A stretch of 64,000 bases of DNA from Hyphomonas sp. (GCA_020638455.1 JACKIK010000001.1:62001-126000), one strand, 5' to 3'; shown: positions 9,324-16,871, counted from the stretch's first letter. Notes: generated by a model from the sequence alone, not told the origin. Numbers and translations: made by a program.

Positions 9324-10298
9324 ATGAAGACCATCAGAATGATCGGGGCTTTCGTCGCTGCTGCGGGTATGGCAGCCGGAGCCTGGGCACAGAGCGGGGA
9401 TAAGATTTCTGATTCAGCCGCCGTCTACGCCACCTACCAGTCCGAAGTGACGGACGTGAAAACCAAGCCGCTCAGCTCGGCCAACGACATCGACCATGCG
9501 TTGACGTCGCTCGGCGGGCACAATCCCGACCGGCTCTCCAGCGGCTGGATCTCGTATTCCGCCCTGATCGCCTCGCAGGATCCCGAATATCGCGCCGCCG
9601 TGCACGACATCGAAAGCTTCTACGGCCGTGACGCCCTGCTGAAGGGCCTGTCCATGGACGCCCGCTACGCCCGCAAGCTGAATGGTGGCGACAACGCCGT
9701 CAGCGCAGCGCTGACGGCTACCGATGCCGACAGCCGCCGCCTCAACAGCGCCGCAGCCTATGTCAAGGAGCAGGCCTATTCCCTTCAGGCCGCCGGCTGG
9801 GCCAAGGCCAAGATCGGCAATGCACGGGCCAAGGCCTCCAAGCTCGACGACACACAGAATGCCGGCATCCCGGCTGCCGCACCGCTGCTGACCGCCTTCA
9901 GCGCACCGGACATCGACAGCGTGCTGGCCCAGGCCGGCGTCAGCGGTGCTCCGTCACTGTGGGATAACGTCTCGACGGCCGCCAGCGCGGTCCGCTTCCC
10001 GGCCGCTGTCACCTCGGGCCTCAATCTCAACCGCAAGCGCGTGAAGTTCGGCAAGGAGCCGATCGCCGACCAGATCGCCACGCTTGCCGCCTACCGTGTC
10101 CTTGGTGCGGATTCCGCAACGCCGGGCCAGCTCTCCGCCGCGATGAACGAGCGCGAGACGGAAAACTGCATGAGCATGGCCAACCTCAACCTGCAACAAT
10201 GTGTTGCGGCGGCGAACCAACAATACGAAGTTCCTTTCTGCATCGGTGAGCATGCGCTCTCGGATGTCGGTAAGTGTATCGGGGGGGTCTACCAGTAA
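9324..10298 (+). CDS. Secreted protein of unknown function, 324 aa
   Basis: A signal peptide is clear (hydrophobic 5-20, cleavage after AWAQ near residue 23). The mature part is Ala/Ser-rich and mostly helical. The C-terminal 50 residues contain four cysteines (in ENCMSM, QQCVAA, PFCIG, GKCIGG) that could form disulfides in the periplasm. No catalytic motif is recognised. A GAGGAGGG stretch precedes the ATG. It is divergent from the histidine kinase gene and followed directly by a strong intrinsic terminator, so it is a single-gene unit. Confidence 0.7.
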   Translation: MKTIRMIGAFVAAAGMAAGAWAQSGDKISDSAAVYATYQSEVTDVKTKPLSSANDIDHALTSLGGHNPDRLSSGWISYSALIASQDPEYRAAVHDIESFYGRDALLKGLSMDARYARKLNGGDNAVSAALTATDADSRRLNSAAAYVKEQAYSLQAAGWAKAKIGNARAKASKLDDTQNAGIPAAAPLLTAFSAPDIDSVLAQAGVSGAPSLWDNVSTAASAVRFPAAVTSGLNLNRKRVKFGKEPIADQIATLAAYRVLGADSATPGQLSAAMNERETENCMSMANLNLQQCVAAANQQYEVPFCIGEHALSDVGKCIGGVYQ

Positions 10299-10325
10299 CC
10301 CCATCTACTATCTCTCAACCTGTTT

Positions 10326-10360
10326 CCCCCGGTGCCTTGCGGTTCCGGGGGTTTTCTTTT
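10326..10360 (+). terminator. Rho-independent terminator
   Basis: A perfect 7-bp stem, CCCCCGG (10326-10332) with CCGGGGG (10345-10351), has a 12-base loop. It is followed immediately by TTTTCTTTT. It ends the secreted-protein transcript. Confidence 0.85.
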
Positions 10361-10386
10361 GCGCCCGGATGGACCATGTCACGGGC

Positions 10387-10806
10387 ATGAGCCTTGCCGA
10401 CGCTGCCGACCAGATCCGCGAAGACTTCTCCTGGCTGGAGGATTGGGAAGCGCGCTATGCGCACATCATCGATCTCGGGAAGGCCAATCCCCACCTTGAG
10501 CCGCATGAGCGCACGGAAGAGACGCGCGTGCGCGGCTGTGCAAGCCAGGTCTGGCTGGTGACCGGCTGGGACGACGGCCGGCTGGTGCTGCGTGCCGAGT
10601 CCGACGCGATGATCGTCTCCGGCCTGATCGCCCTCCTCGGGCAGCTCTATAATGGCGCGACCCGCGAGGAGATCCTCGGCTTTGACGCCAAAGCATTCCT
10701 GGACGAGATCGGTGTCAGCGGCGCGCTCTCGTCCCAACGCACGAACGGGCTTGCCTCGATGATCGCGCGCATTCAGGCCGACGCAAAGGCGCTGCCCGCC
10801 TCCTGA
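10387..10806 (+). CDS. sufE: Cysteine desulfuration protein SufE
   Basis: SufE accepts persulfide sulfur from the SufS cysteine desulfurase for Fe-S cluster assembly in the cytosol. The 139-residue length matches E. coli SufE (138). The acceptor cysteine is Cys51 in RVRGCASQVWL, the family signature. The ATG at 10387 gives the typical MSLADAADQIREDF start; ATG 10369 would add six residues and leave less room after the terminator. Other suf genes are not nearby. Confidence 0.92.
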   Translation: MSLADAADQIREDFSWLEDWEARYAHIIDLGKANPHLEPHERTEETRVRGCASQVWLVTGWDDGRLVLRAESDAMIVSGLIALLGQLYNGATREEILGFDAKAFLDEIGVSGALSSQRTNGLASMIARIQADAKALPAS

Positions 10807-11417
10807 CCGGCAAGCGGCAGGCCATAGGCGGCCGCCAGCCGGGCCAGCGCCGGCCCCGCCATCTCCGCGCCGCCGCCAAACACATGCCCGAAGGCTGCAG
10901 CCGTCAGCCGGTCTACCGCCAGCGCCTCCACATACATCATTGAATCCGCACCGAGCGCCGCATCCAGGTCGCCAAGGCGGCGCCGCGCTGCGGCAAGGCT
11001 TTCGTGCGAATGGGCCTTCAGCCGGCCCGGCAGCGCGGCAAGGTGATAATCGCCCCGGAAGCGCATCGCAGCGGCATTTATCCGGCCTGCCGAAGCAGGC
11101 GCGCGCGCCGTCAGCTCATCCAGAAGCGGCCTGGCTGCCGGCCGGCCCGCCTCCGGCATCGCGATCGCCAGCAGGGCCCGCGGCACGCGCGCGCGCGCGC
11201 TCACCAGACGGTCCGGATCTTCGCGGTGTGCCTGCAGGCCGCAAACGTGCGACAGCCGCGCAACGACATGTGCCGGCGCCCGGCCGCACCAGGGGCTGCG
11301 CTCGTCGGTCAAGCGGTAGACGCGGAAGCTCGCCCCGTCGCGGACGAACAGCCCGCCGGCCTCGGCAAAGCGCCGGGCCCGCCAGCCGGATACGGCGCGT
11401 TCGGGCCTATTCCGCAC
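10773..11417 (-). CDS. Regulatory partner protein, possibly DUF6456-like
   Basis: The 214-residue product is Arg/Ala-rich and soluble. It starts with GTG at 11417, inside the last codons of the DnaA-domain gene (11-bp overlap), so the two are co-translated. The C-terminal half (RFRGDYHLAALPGRL ... ALAVDRLTAAAFGHVFG) has the helical spacing seen in DUF6456 proteins, which in alphaproteobacteria accompany DnaA-domain or HTH proteins. That assignment is tentative. The 3' end overlaps the convergent sufE 3' end by 34 bp. Confidence 0.6.
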   Translation of the reverse strand: MRNRPERAVSGWRARRFAEAGGLFVRDGASFRVYRLTDERSPWCGRAPAHVVARLSHVCGLQAHREDPDRLVSARARVPRALLAIAMPEAGRPAARPLLDELTARAPASAGRINAAAMRFRGDYHLAALPGRLKAHSHESLAAARRRLGDLDAALGADSMMYVEALAVDRLTAAAFGHVFGGGAEMAGPALARLAAAYGLPLAGQEAGSAFASA

Positions 11418-11772
11418 AGGCCGCCCCCATATTGTCCGAAGGCAGCTGGCGGAGGATCGCCACGCTGGTCAGGCCGACCGACAACTGCTCGATCCAGATG
11501 TCGAAATCCGGATCGTCGCGCAAATCCTCGATCAGGTGACAGGCGTGCGACACGGTGGTGCGGTCACGCCCGAAAGCCCGGGCGACGCGGCTGAGGCTCA
11601 TGCCGAGCCCGGCGCGCACAAGATACATTGCAATCTGCCGAGCCCGCGCATTGGCCGGACTGCCGCGCGATCCCGCCAGCACGTCGTCGACCTTCAGGCC
11701 GAGCGCGTACGCTGTCAGCGCGCTGGCAAGATAGGCGCGGTCTTCATCTTTGCGGGGATCGAAAGGGGACAC
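11407..11772 (-). CDS. DnaA domain IV (DNA-binding) protein
   Basis: This 121-residue protein carries only the C-terminal DNA-binding part of the replication initiator DnaA. The signature GMSLSRVARAFGRDRTTVSH (about 57-76) matches the DnaA-box recognition helix-turn-helix. There is no AAA+ domain, so it cannot act as the initiator; it could compete for DnaA boxes or act as a transcription regulator. It overlaps its downstream partner gene. The IS1595 element is inserted about 57 bp upstream of the start and may have separated it from its original promoter. Confidence 0.8.
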   Translation of the reverse strand: MSPFDPRKDEDRAYLASALTAYALGLKVDDVLAGSRGSPANARARQIAMYLVRAGLGMSLSRVARAFGRDRTTVSHACHLIEDLRDDPDFDIWIEQLSVGLTSVAILRQLPSDNMGAACAE

Positions 11773-11828
11773 ATCTTCCTCCTGTTGTCAGAACAGGCAG
11801 AAGACTACCCGATTACGGGCAGTGTAGG

Positions 11829-11836
11829 ATAACTTT
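11829..11836. repeat. 8-bp target-site duplication, left copy
   Basis: ATAACTTT flanks the left end of the IS1595 element, and an identical copy is at 13872-13879. An 8-bp duplication is the expected length for IS1595. Confidence 0.75.
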
Positions 11837-11862
11837 CCTACTATTATATTTTGCGTACCCAA
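11837..11862 (+). repeat. IS1595 left terminal inverted repeat
   Basis: It matches the right end (reverse complement) at 22 of 26 positions. It contains ATTATA at 11843-11848, which read outward on the minus strand is TATAAT, a possible -10 box directed toward the DnaA-domain gene. Confidence 0.8.
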
Positions 11863-11965
11863 GTGCGCGGGATGGTGCTAGATGAGTCTGCATAGACCCA
11901 GTGGCATTTCCGCGTCTGTTCTTCGATTGATTGCGATTACGGTGCCTGAAGGTGGAGCCATATTC

Positions 11966-12715
11966 GTGCCAGTTGAGGTTTATTTGGATGAAAGCAAAGG
12001 CAGCAAGCCAGAGCGGATCATGTGCGTTGCCGGGTACTTATTTGAGCGAAGCCAAGCAGAGAGACTGACCGTCGAATGGAATGCCCAACTAGAGCGGTTT
12101 GATCTTCCGTTCTTTCATATGGTGGACTGCGCGCACGGAAGCGGGGAATTCTCCAAGCTGGAAAAGCCGGAACGCATCGAGTTACAGACGGAGCTAATCA
12201 AAATAGCCAACAAGTACGCACGGGCTGGGTTCTCCTCTACGACGCTATCCGAAAAGTTCCCTGCGTTGAGCATTTTGCACCCTTTGCAAGGCGGACTTGA
12301 ACAGACCTTCAATTCAATGTTCTGTTTGTCCGGGGTACGCAGGTGGGCAGATGTGCTGCAATACAACGGCCCCATCTCGTATTTTTTTGAAAGCGGCAAT
12401 CGGCCTGAGCAGGCCGAGGCGGGCCGATTCATGAATATGATTTGCGAAGATCCGGTAGCACGTGAAAAATTCCGATACCATTCTCACGCGTTCATTCCAA
12501 AGGAAGGCAATCCGCCGGTTCAAGCTGCCGATCTTCTCGCGTGGCAATCTTACACTGACCGGAGGCATGCGCTCGAAGCAAAACCCCGCCGTGCTGATTA
12601 CGTCGCGCTACTCGGACCAAACCGCATTCTCAGCCGTCATTGGGATTTGGAGGAAACGATAAACCAGCTGGTAGATTTCTACGAAGCTGGGGCGTTGCCG
12701 TTCAAGCCTTCTTAG
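11966..12715 (+). CDS. DUF3800 domain protein (IS passenger)
   Basis: Key features are the N-terminal VYLDES (Asp8, Glu9), a mid FHMVDCAHG segment and the C-terminal PVQAADLLAW, the pattern of DUF3800. That family is often found beside mobile or defence genes and has been suggested to have an RNase H-like fold; its activity is not established. The 249-residue version uses GTG 11966, which has a strong AGGTGGAG eight bases upstream. An ATG at 11882 would add 28 residues with no homology signal. Base composition is clearly lower in GC than its chromosomal neighbours. It is convergent with the 48-codon ORF, overlapping by 14 bp. Confidence 0.82.
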   Translation: MPVEVYLDESKGSKPERIMCVAGYLFERSQAERLTVEWNAQLERFDLPFFHMVDCAHGSGEFSKLEKPERIELQTELIKIANKYARAGFSSTTLSEKFPALSILHPLQGGLEQTFNSMFCLSGVRRWADVLQYNGPISYFFESGNRPEQAEAGRFMNMICEDPVAREKFRYHSHAFIPKEGNPPVQAADLLAWQSYTDRRHALEAKPRRADYVALLGPNRILSRHWDLEETINQLVDFYEAGALPFKPS

Positions 12716-12848
12716 ATGCCGGCACAATCTTCCTGAAGGCCCGCTCAAATTCCTTGCCGGATTCATCCGCGCCGCTCTCACGGGCGGCGTCGATGAACCG
12801 CTCTCTTTGCGACTTCTCGTCTTTGGTAGGCGGCTTCTCTTTCGGCAT
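12702..12848 (-). CDS. 48-aa small protein inside the IS1595 element
   Basis: An ATG at 12848 opens a 48-codon frame ending at TGA 12702-12704. The product is highly charged: a Lys/Pro-rich start (MPKEKPPTKDEK), an RERFIDAARE helix and GKEFERAFRKIVPASKKA at the end. It starts 6 bases after the transposase stop on the same strand, suggesting a two-gene transcript. It resembles short charged proteins seen beside mobile genes, but I cannot name a family. It may be an accessory protein of the element or linked to DUF3800. Confidence 0.6.
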   Translation of the reverse strand: MPKEKPPTKDEKSQRERFIDAARESGADESGKEFERAFRKIVPASKKA

Positions 12849-12853
12849 ACCAG

Positions 12854-13807
12854 TTACGCTCTCGCACGAGTTGTTTCATAGGTCAGGCGCTTGCCCGTGA
12901 TACCTGCCAGCACGGCATCGGCGCGGGCAACATCATCAATGCCCAGCTTCGAGCGATTGTTGAAGCGGAAATCGAACTCGGCAAGGTAGCGGTGCAGGTG
13001 CTTCTCGGCGCAGTGCTGGTAGGTGCCGCGCATCCCGCGCTTGAAGACGCTGAAGTAGCCCTCGGCAGTGTTGTTGTGAACGTCGCCACGCGCGTATTCA
13101 CCGCGCGCGTGGTCCACGGTCTCATGGGTCAGGAAGTGCGCGTCCGAGCCGGTGTAGAGGCGCGAGCCGTCAGTGTGCAGGCGGGACTCGCGGTCAATGT
13201 TGTCCCGCACGATGCGGGTCACAGTCACCTTGTCCGCGCGTGGGACGTGGAAGGAGCGAACCTGGCCCCCGCGTTCGACCAGCGAAAGGATTGCGCGCTT
13301 GTTGGCCGGGCCACGGCCCTTCTTGGAGCCCTTGAACTTCTCGCCGCTGGTGCGCTCGGAAAGCTGGTCCTCGACCTTGCCGAAATAGGTTTCATCCGCC
13401 TCGACAACGCCGCCACCGCCGCCCATCGGGCCAAGCGCTCCGGTCCGCATGGCTTCGCGGATGCGGTGCGACATGAACCAAGCGGTCTTCAGGGTCACGC
13501 CGAGCGTGCGGTGAAGCTGGTTGGTCGAGATCCCCTTCTTGCTGGATGCCAGCAGGAAGATTGCCTGAAGCCAGAGGTGCATCTTGACCTTGGAGTCCTC
13601 GAAGATGGTGCCGACCTTGACCGTGAACGGCTTGCGGCAGGCATAGCACTTGTAGACGCCGATGCGGGTGCTCTTGCCCTTCAGCGGGCCTGACTTGTCC
13701 ACCACGCCGCAGTGCGGGCAGACCCGGCCATCTGCCCAGACGCGGTTTTCCACAAATTTGTAAGCGGCGTCTTCATCGTGGAAGTGGGGCGAGGAAAGAT
13801 AGGACAT
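12854..13807 (-). CDS. IS1595-family (ISXO2-like) transposase
   Basis: The 317-residue transposase has an N-terminal zinc ribbon (Cys30, Cys33, Cys54, Cys57), then the DDE_Tnp_IS1595 catalytic domain. Catalytic residues are Asp138 (EADET), Asp213 (HTDGS) and Glu249 (HNNTAEG); the HNN-xx-EG form is typical of ISXO2-like members. The ATG at 13807 is preceded by GGAG; a TTG at 13858 would add 17 unlikely residues. The frame is intact, so the element may still be active. Confidence 0.93.
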   Translation of the reverse strand: MSYLSSPHFHDEDAAYKFVENRVWADGRVCPHCGVVDKSGPLKGKSTRIGVYKCYACRKPFTVKVGTIFEDSKVKMHLWLQAIFLLASSKKGISTNQLHRTLGVTLKTAWFMSHRIREAMRTGALGPMGGGGGVVEADETYFGKVEDQLSERTSGEKFKGSKKGRGPANKRAILSLVERGGQVRSFHVPRADKVTVTRIVRDNIDRESRLHTDGSRLYTGSDAHFLTHETVDHARGEYARGDVHNNTAEGYFSVFKRGMRGTYQHCAEKHLHRYLAEFDFRFNNRSKLGIDDVARADAVLAGITGKRLTYETTRARA

Positions 13808-13845
13808 GACGTGTTCTCCAGTGGGTTCTACACTACACTGGAAAA

Positions 13846-13871
13846 TTGGGTACGGCAAGTATAATATTAGG
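13846..13871 (-). repeat. IS1595 right terminal inverted repeat
   Basis: Its reverse complement matches the left end at 22 of 26 positions. TATAAT (13860-13865) reads outward on the plus strand. Confidence 0.8.
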
Positions 13872-13879
13872 ATAACTTT
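13872..13879. repeat. 8-bp target-site duplication, right copy
   Basis: ATAACTTT, identical to 11829-11836. Removing the element restores a near-palindromic target, TAGG-ATAACTTT-CCTA. Confidence 0.75.
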
Positions 13880-13917
13880 CCTATACCAGCAAGGCAGCGC
13901 CCGCGGGCGCGTCAGGA

Positions 13918-14415
13918 TCAGGCCGCCGCGCGCCCGGACTTTGCGGGGACAGGTGTCGCCGCCGCCGGGCCGAGCAGCATGCGCCGGTTGCTGATCAGCT
14001 CGTCATGGCAAAGCACCTGGCTGATGCGGCCGTCGGGCCCGGCCAGAGGCAGGCGCAGCCAGGCATGCAGGCGCCCGCCGAGATCGATGACACCCCCCAC
14101 CGGCAGCTGGCGGTCAATGGCAGCGGACAGGCCGAGCGAGTAGGCCTCGGCATGCTCGCCGGCGACATCCTCGATGAAGCGGCCGCGCGCCTCGAACCCG
14201 AGCAGGTCGCGGAGTCGCGATCCGGCGATCCGGAAGCGGCCCCGGCCGTCTTCGCAGACTTCGACAACGGAGATGCTGGCCAGCATGCTGCGGAAGTGCC
14301 CCGGGTCGAGCGAATCACGGCGCACAACGCCGTCCGCTCCTCGCAAGGCACACCAATAGTTCACCAGCTGCCGCTGAACGGACGTCACGCCCTTGAACAC
14401 ACCATTCTTGGTCAT
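13918..14415 (-). CDS. PAS-domain protein (PAS_5-like)
   Basis: The 165-residue protein consists of a single PAS-like fold of the alphaproteobacterial PAS_5 type. It has an N-terminal RQLVNYWCALRG helix, FRSMLASISVVEV, FRIAGSRLRDLLGFEARGR and a C-terminal beta sheet. There is no output domain, so it may bind a ligand or act through protein contacts. ATG 14415 was chosen; a GTG at 14451 would add 12 residues and place the palindrome at 14432-14452 inside the gene. It is downstream of mucR on the same strand. Confidence 0.72.
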   Translation of the reverse strand: MTKNGVFKGVTSVQRQLVNYWCALRGADGVVRRDSLDPGHFRSMLASISVVEVCEDGRGRFRIAGSRLRDLLGFEARGRFIEDVAGEHAEAYSLGLSAAIDRQLPVGGVIDLGGRLHAWLRLPLAGPDGRISQVLCHDELISNRRMLLGPAAATPVPAKSGRAAA

Positions 14416-14431
14416 CTTCAGCCACCCCCGT

Positions 14432-14452
14432 GGTGATTCGCTAAGAATCACC
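14432..14452. promoter_or_regulatory. Palindrome with two GANTC sites upstream of the PAS gene
   Basis: GGTGATTC and GAATCACC form a perfect 8-bp inverted repeat with a 5-base centre, 17 bp before the PAS start codon. Each arm contains GANTC, the CcrM methylation site of alphaproteobacteria. It may be an operator or a methylation-sensitive control site. Confidence 0.45.
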
Positions 14453-14514
14453 TATCGCGCGAGTTGCCGCCCCGAATCAAGAGTCGACGTGATATTTTAT
14501 TAACCAAAGTTACC

Positions 14515-14566
14515 GGAATACTTCGTTGCAAAAACGAAACGAAGTATTCCCCGCGAATACTTTCGC
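14515..14566. repeat. Nested palindromic repeats between mucR and the PAS gene
   Basis: GGAATACTTCG (14515-14525) and CGAAGTATTCC (14540-14550) form a perfect 11-bp inverted repeat with a 14-base loop. A third related copy, GCGAATACTTTCGC, follows at 14553-14566. There is no T-run, so it is not a standard terminator. It could be a multi-site operator for the PAS gene or an RNA structure at the mucR 3' end. Confidence 0.6.
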
Positions 14567-14567
14567 G

Positions 14568-14975
14568 TCAGCTGCGGCCGAGGCCCATCTTCTTCGCAAG
14601 CTGCGAGCGCTGGCGCGAATAGCCGGGCGCGACCATGGGATAATCGGCCGGCAGGCCCCATTTCTCGCGGTATTCCTCAGGCGTCATGTCATAGCGCGTG
14701 CGCAGGTGGCGCTTCAGCGATTTGAACTTCTTCCCGTCTTCCAGGCAGACCAGGTAATTCTCGCTGATGGACTTCTTGATCGGCACGGCCGGCTTCAGCT
14801 TTTCCGCCTCGGGGTCAGCGCCGGTCAGCGAGGCGAGCGAGCCGTGAACCAGGCGGATCAGGCCCGGCAGATCATCTGACGAAACTGAATTGTTGCCGAC
14901 GTAAGCGGATACGATGTCGACCGCCAGTTCGATCAAGTCGTTATCCCCCAACGACCGTGTCGGTGCCTCAGCCAT
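14568..14975 (-). CDS. mucR: MucR/Ros-family zinc-finger transcriptional regulator
   Basis: The 135-residue protein has an N-terminal oligomerisation region (about 1-60) and the Ros/MucR zinc finger starting at Cys77 (CLEDGKKFKSLKRHLRTRYDM), with Asp80 and His90 as further zinc-site residues, then TPEEYREKWGLPADYPMVAP. In alphaproteobacteria these proteins bind AT-rich promoters and control exopolysaccharide, motility and cell-cycle genes, often autoregulating. The 138-bp upstream spacer is AT-richer than the surroundings and probably holds its promoter. Confidence 0.93.
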   Translation of the reverse strand: MAEAPTRSLGDNDLIELAVDIVSAYVGNNSVSSDDLPGLIRLVHGSLASLTGADPEAEKLKPAVPIKKSISENYLVCLEDGKKFKSLKRHLRTRYDMTPEEYREKWGLPADYPMVAPGYSRQRSQLAKKMGLGRS

Positions 14976-15113
14976 TGTTCCATCCCCTGAGCAATACTGC
15001 CGGGGAACGAAATAATACGCGTGAAAGAAAGGTAAATGCTAAAAACGCAGCGACGAGTTCATCAATTACAGTTGGATGAATGCTTGTTCATGTACGTGAC
15101 GTTGTGCAGTTAC

Positions 15114-16871
15114 TTAGCCGGCCGCGGCGAATGACAGGAGCAGCACCACGCCCAGCAGCGCCGCGGTCCACACCGCCATCGCCCCGGTCAGGCCGCCCCG
15201 CGCCAGCTCGCCACGCGGGCTGAACGCCGCCTCGATCCAGGCATAGGCGCGGTCCGTCATCCGTCCGAAGGCGGCGGTCATCGCCGGGCCCGCCTTGCCC
15301 CACACCGTGCCGGCCCAGCTGGCGAGGCCAAAGCCCAGCTTGCGATAGAGCCAGTCAGTGTCGAGGATGACGCCCCGCTTTTCGGGCGGGTAGAAATGCA
15401 CCCGCTTCAGCAGCACGAAGGCGAAGATGGCGAGCACGAGCAGCTGCATCTGCGTCAGGATGTGGTCCAGTGTGAACAGGTGGTGATGGCTGTAGCCAAG
15501 CGCCTCCTCGCGGTAGGGCAGCAGGCTGTAGAGCCACTGGTGACCGATACCGGGCACAATCGCCGGCAGGCCGACCCACATGGACAGAAAGGCCGCAAGG
15601 CCCATGGCCAGAAGCATGTTGAACGGCGCTTCCTTCACCCGGATGCCGCTGTCATGCCCGAAGAAGGCGTAATACGGGATCTTGATGCCGGAATGTTCCA
15701 GCACGCCCGCCGAAGCAAACATCAGCATCAGGAAGATGATGGCATAGCCGCCGGCCGCCGCCTCGGAGATGATCATCGACTTGGTCACAAAGGCCGAGAA
15801 TAGCGGGAAGGCCGAAATCGACATCGCACCGATGATACAGAACAGCGTCGTCCACGGCATCGAGCGGTGCAGCCCGCCGAGCTCGCTCGCCTTCACCGTG
15901 CCGGTCCGGTAGAGCACCGCGCCCATCGACATCATCAGCAGGCCCTTGAAGAAGATGTCCGCAAAGGCGTGGGCGACGACACCGTTGATCGCCAGCGGCG
16001 TGCCGAGGCCGACGCCGCAGACCATGAAGCCCATCTGGTTGTTGATCGAATAGGACAGCACCTTGCGCAGATCGTTCTCGATCACGGCGTAGAAGACCGG
16101 GAACACCGTCATGATCGCGCCGATCCAGATCAGGTAGTGCTGGCCAGGGAACATCCGCGCAAGCGCGTAGATCGCAAGCTTGGTCGTGAAGGCCGACAGC
16201 ACGACGGAGCCGACCACGGTTGCCTTCGGATAGGCATCCTGCAGCCAGTTGTGCAGCAGCGGGAATGCGGCCTTGATCCCGAAAGCGAAGAAGATGAACA
16301 GCACGCCCGGATCGCGGAGATCGGTGAACGCCTCCAGTGCCAGCGTCCCGCGCGAATTCAGGACATAGGCAATGCCGGTCAGCAACAGCACGCCGGACAG
16401 CACCTGCACGCCCAGATAACGCATCGCGGCCTGGTAGGAGGCGCGCGTCTGCGCCCTGAGGATCATGAACACCGAGGTGACGGCCGTCAGTTCCCAGAAC
16501 ACGAACAGCGTCATCAGGTCGCCGCCCAGCGTCGCGGAGACGGCGGCCCCGCCATAGGCCAGCGCCATGCCGTCCTGGATACGGTCATCCGTGTGCAGCG
16601 CATAGATCGCGTTCAGCAGGGCCGCAATGAGAAATGCGAGGCTGAACACGAAGTTCAGCCCGTCAACCCGGTAGAGCACCAGCTTGAGGCCGAGGATGTC
16701 AGCCGAGGCGAGGTCTACGTTCGGGGTTGCGGTCACCAGCAAGGCGAGACCGATCATCGGCACGGCAATCGTCACGGCCTGGCGCACCTGGCGCGCCGTG
16801 ATGAACAGGCTGGCGACACCGGCAAGGATCAGCAGCCATCCCGGATTGAGACTTGCGAGCATGGGCGGCAT
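15114..16871 (-). CDS. Mrp/Mbh-type antiporter subunit (third NuoL/M/N-like protein)
   Basis: The 585-residue polytopic protein belongs to the proton-conducting membrane transporter family (NuoL/M/N, MrpA/D). Typical elements are the lysine-bearing FGIKAAFPLLHNWLQDAYP helix region, the FWELTAV glutamate in an early helix and KLAIYALARMF. It extends about 80 residues beyond the 502- and 511-residue paralogues, with extra C-terminal hydrophobic helices. It ends the operon; its start overlaps the previous stop (TGATG). It likely carries one of the cation or proton channels of the complex in the inner membrane. Confidence 0.85.
   Translation of the reverse strand: MPPMLASLNPGWLLILAGVASLFITARQVRQAVTIAVPMIGLALLVTATPNVDLASADILGLKLVLYRVDGLNFVFSLAFLIAALLNAIYALHTDDRIQDGMALAYGGAAVSATLGGDLMTLFVFWELTAVTSVFMILRAQTRASYQAAMRYLGVQVLSGVLLLTGIAYVLNSRGTLALEAFTDLRDPGVLFIFFAFGIKAAFPLLHNWLQDAYPKATVVGSVVLSAFTTKLAIYALARMFPGQHYLIWIGAIMTVFPVFYAVIENDLRKVLSYSINNQMGFMVCGVGLGTPLAINGVVAHAFADIFFKGLLMMSMGAVLYRTGTVKASELGGLHRSMPWTTLFCIIGAMSISAFPLFSAFVTKSMIISEAAAGGYAIIFLMLMFASAGVLEHSGIKIPYYAFFGHDSGIRVKEAPFNMLLAMGLAAFLSMWVGLPAIVPGIGHQWLYSLLPYREEALGYSHHHLFTLDHILTQMQLLVLAIFAFVLLKRVHFYPPEKRGVILDTDWLYRKLGFGLASWAGTVWGKAGPAMTAAFGRMTDRAYAWIEAAFSPRGELARGGLTGAMAVWTAALLGVVLLLSFAAAG

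Larger units (their letters stand above)
11837..13871. mobile_element. IS1595-family insertion element with DUF3800 passenger gene
   Basis: The element is 2,035 bp. Terminal inverted repeats of 26 bp (11837-11862 and 13846-13871) match at 22 positions; both begin CCTA and end CGTACCCAA. It is bounded by the 8-bp duplication ATAACTTT. Inside are a DUF3800 gene (+), a 48-codon ORF (-) and an ISXO2-like transposase (-). The element lies between the PAS gene and the DnaA-domain gene. The full TAGG-ATAACTTT-CCTA motif at each end makes the exact boundary slightly uncertain, because the flanks resemble the element ends. The IS1595 family is known to include members with passenger genes. Confidence 0.85.
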
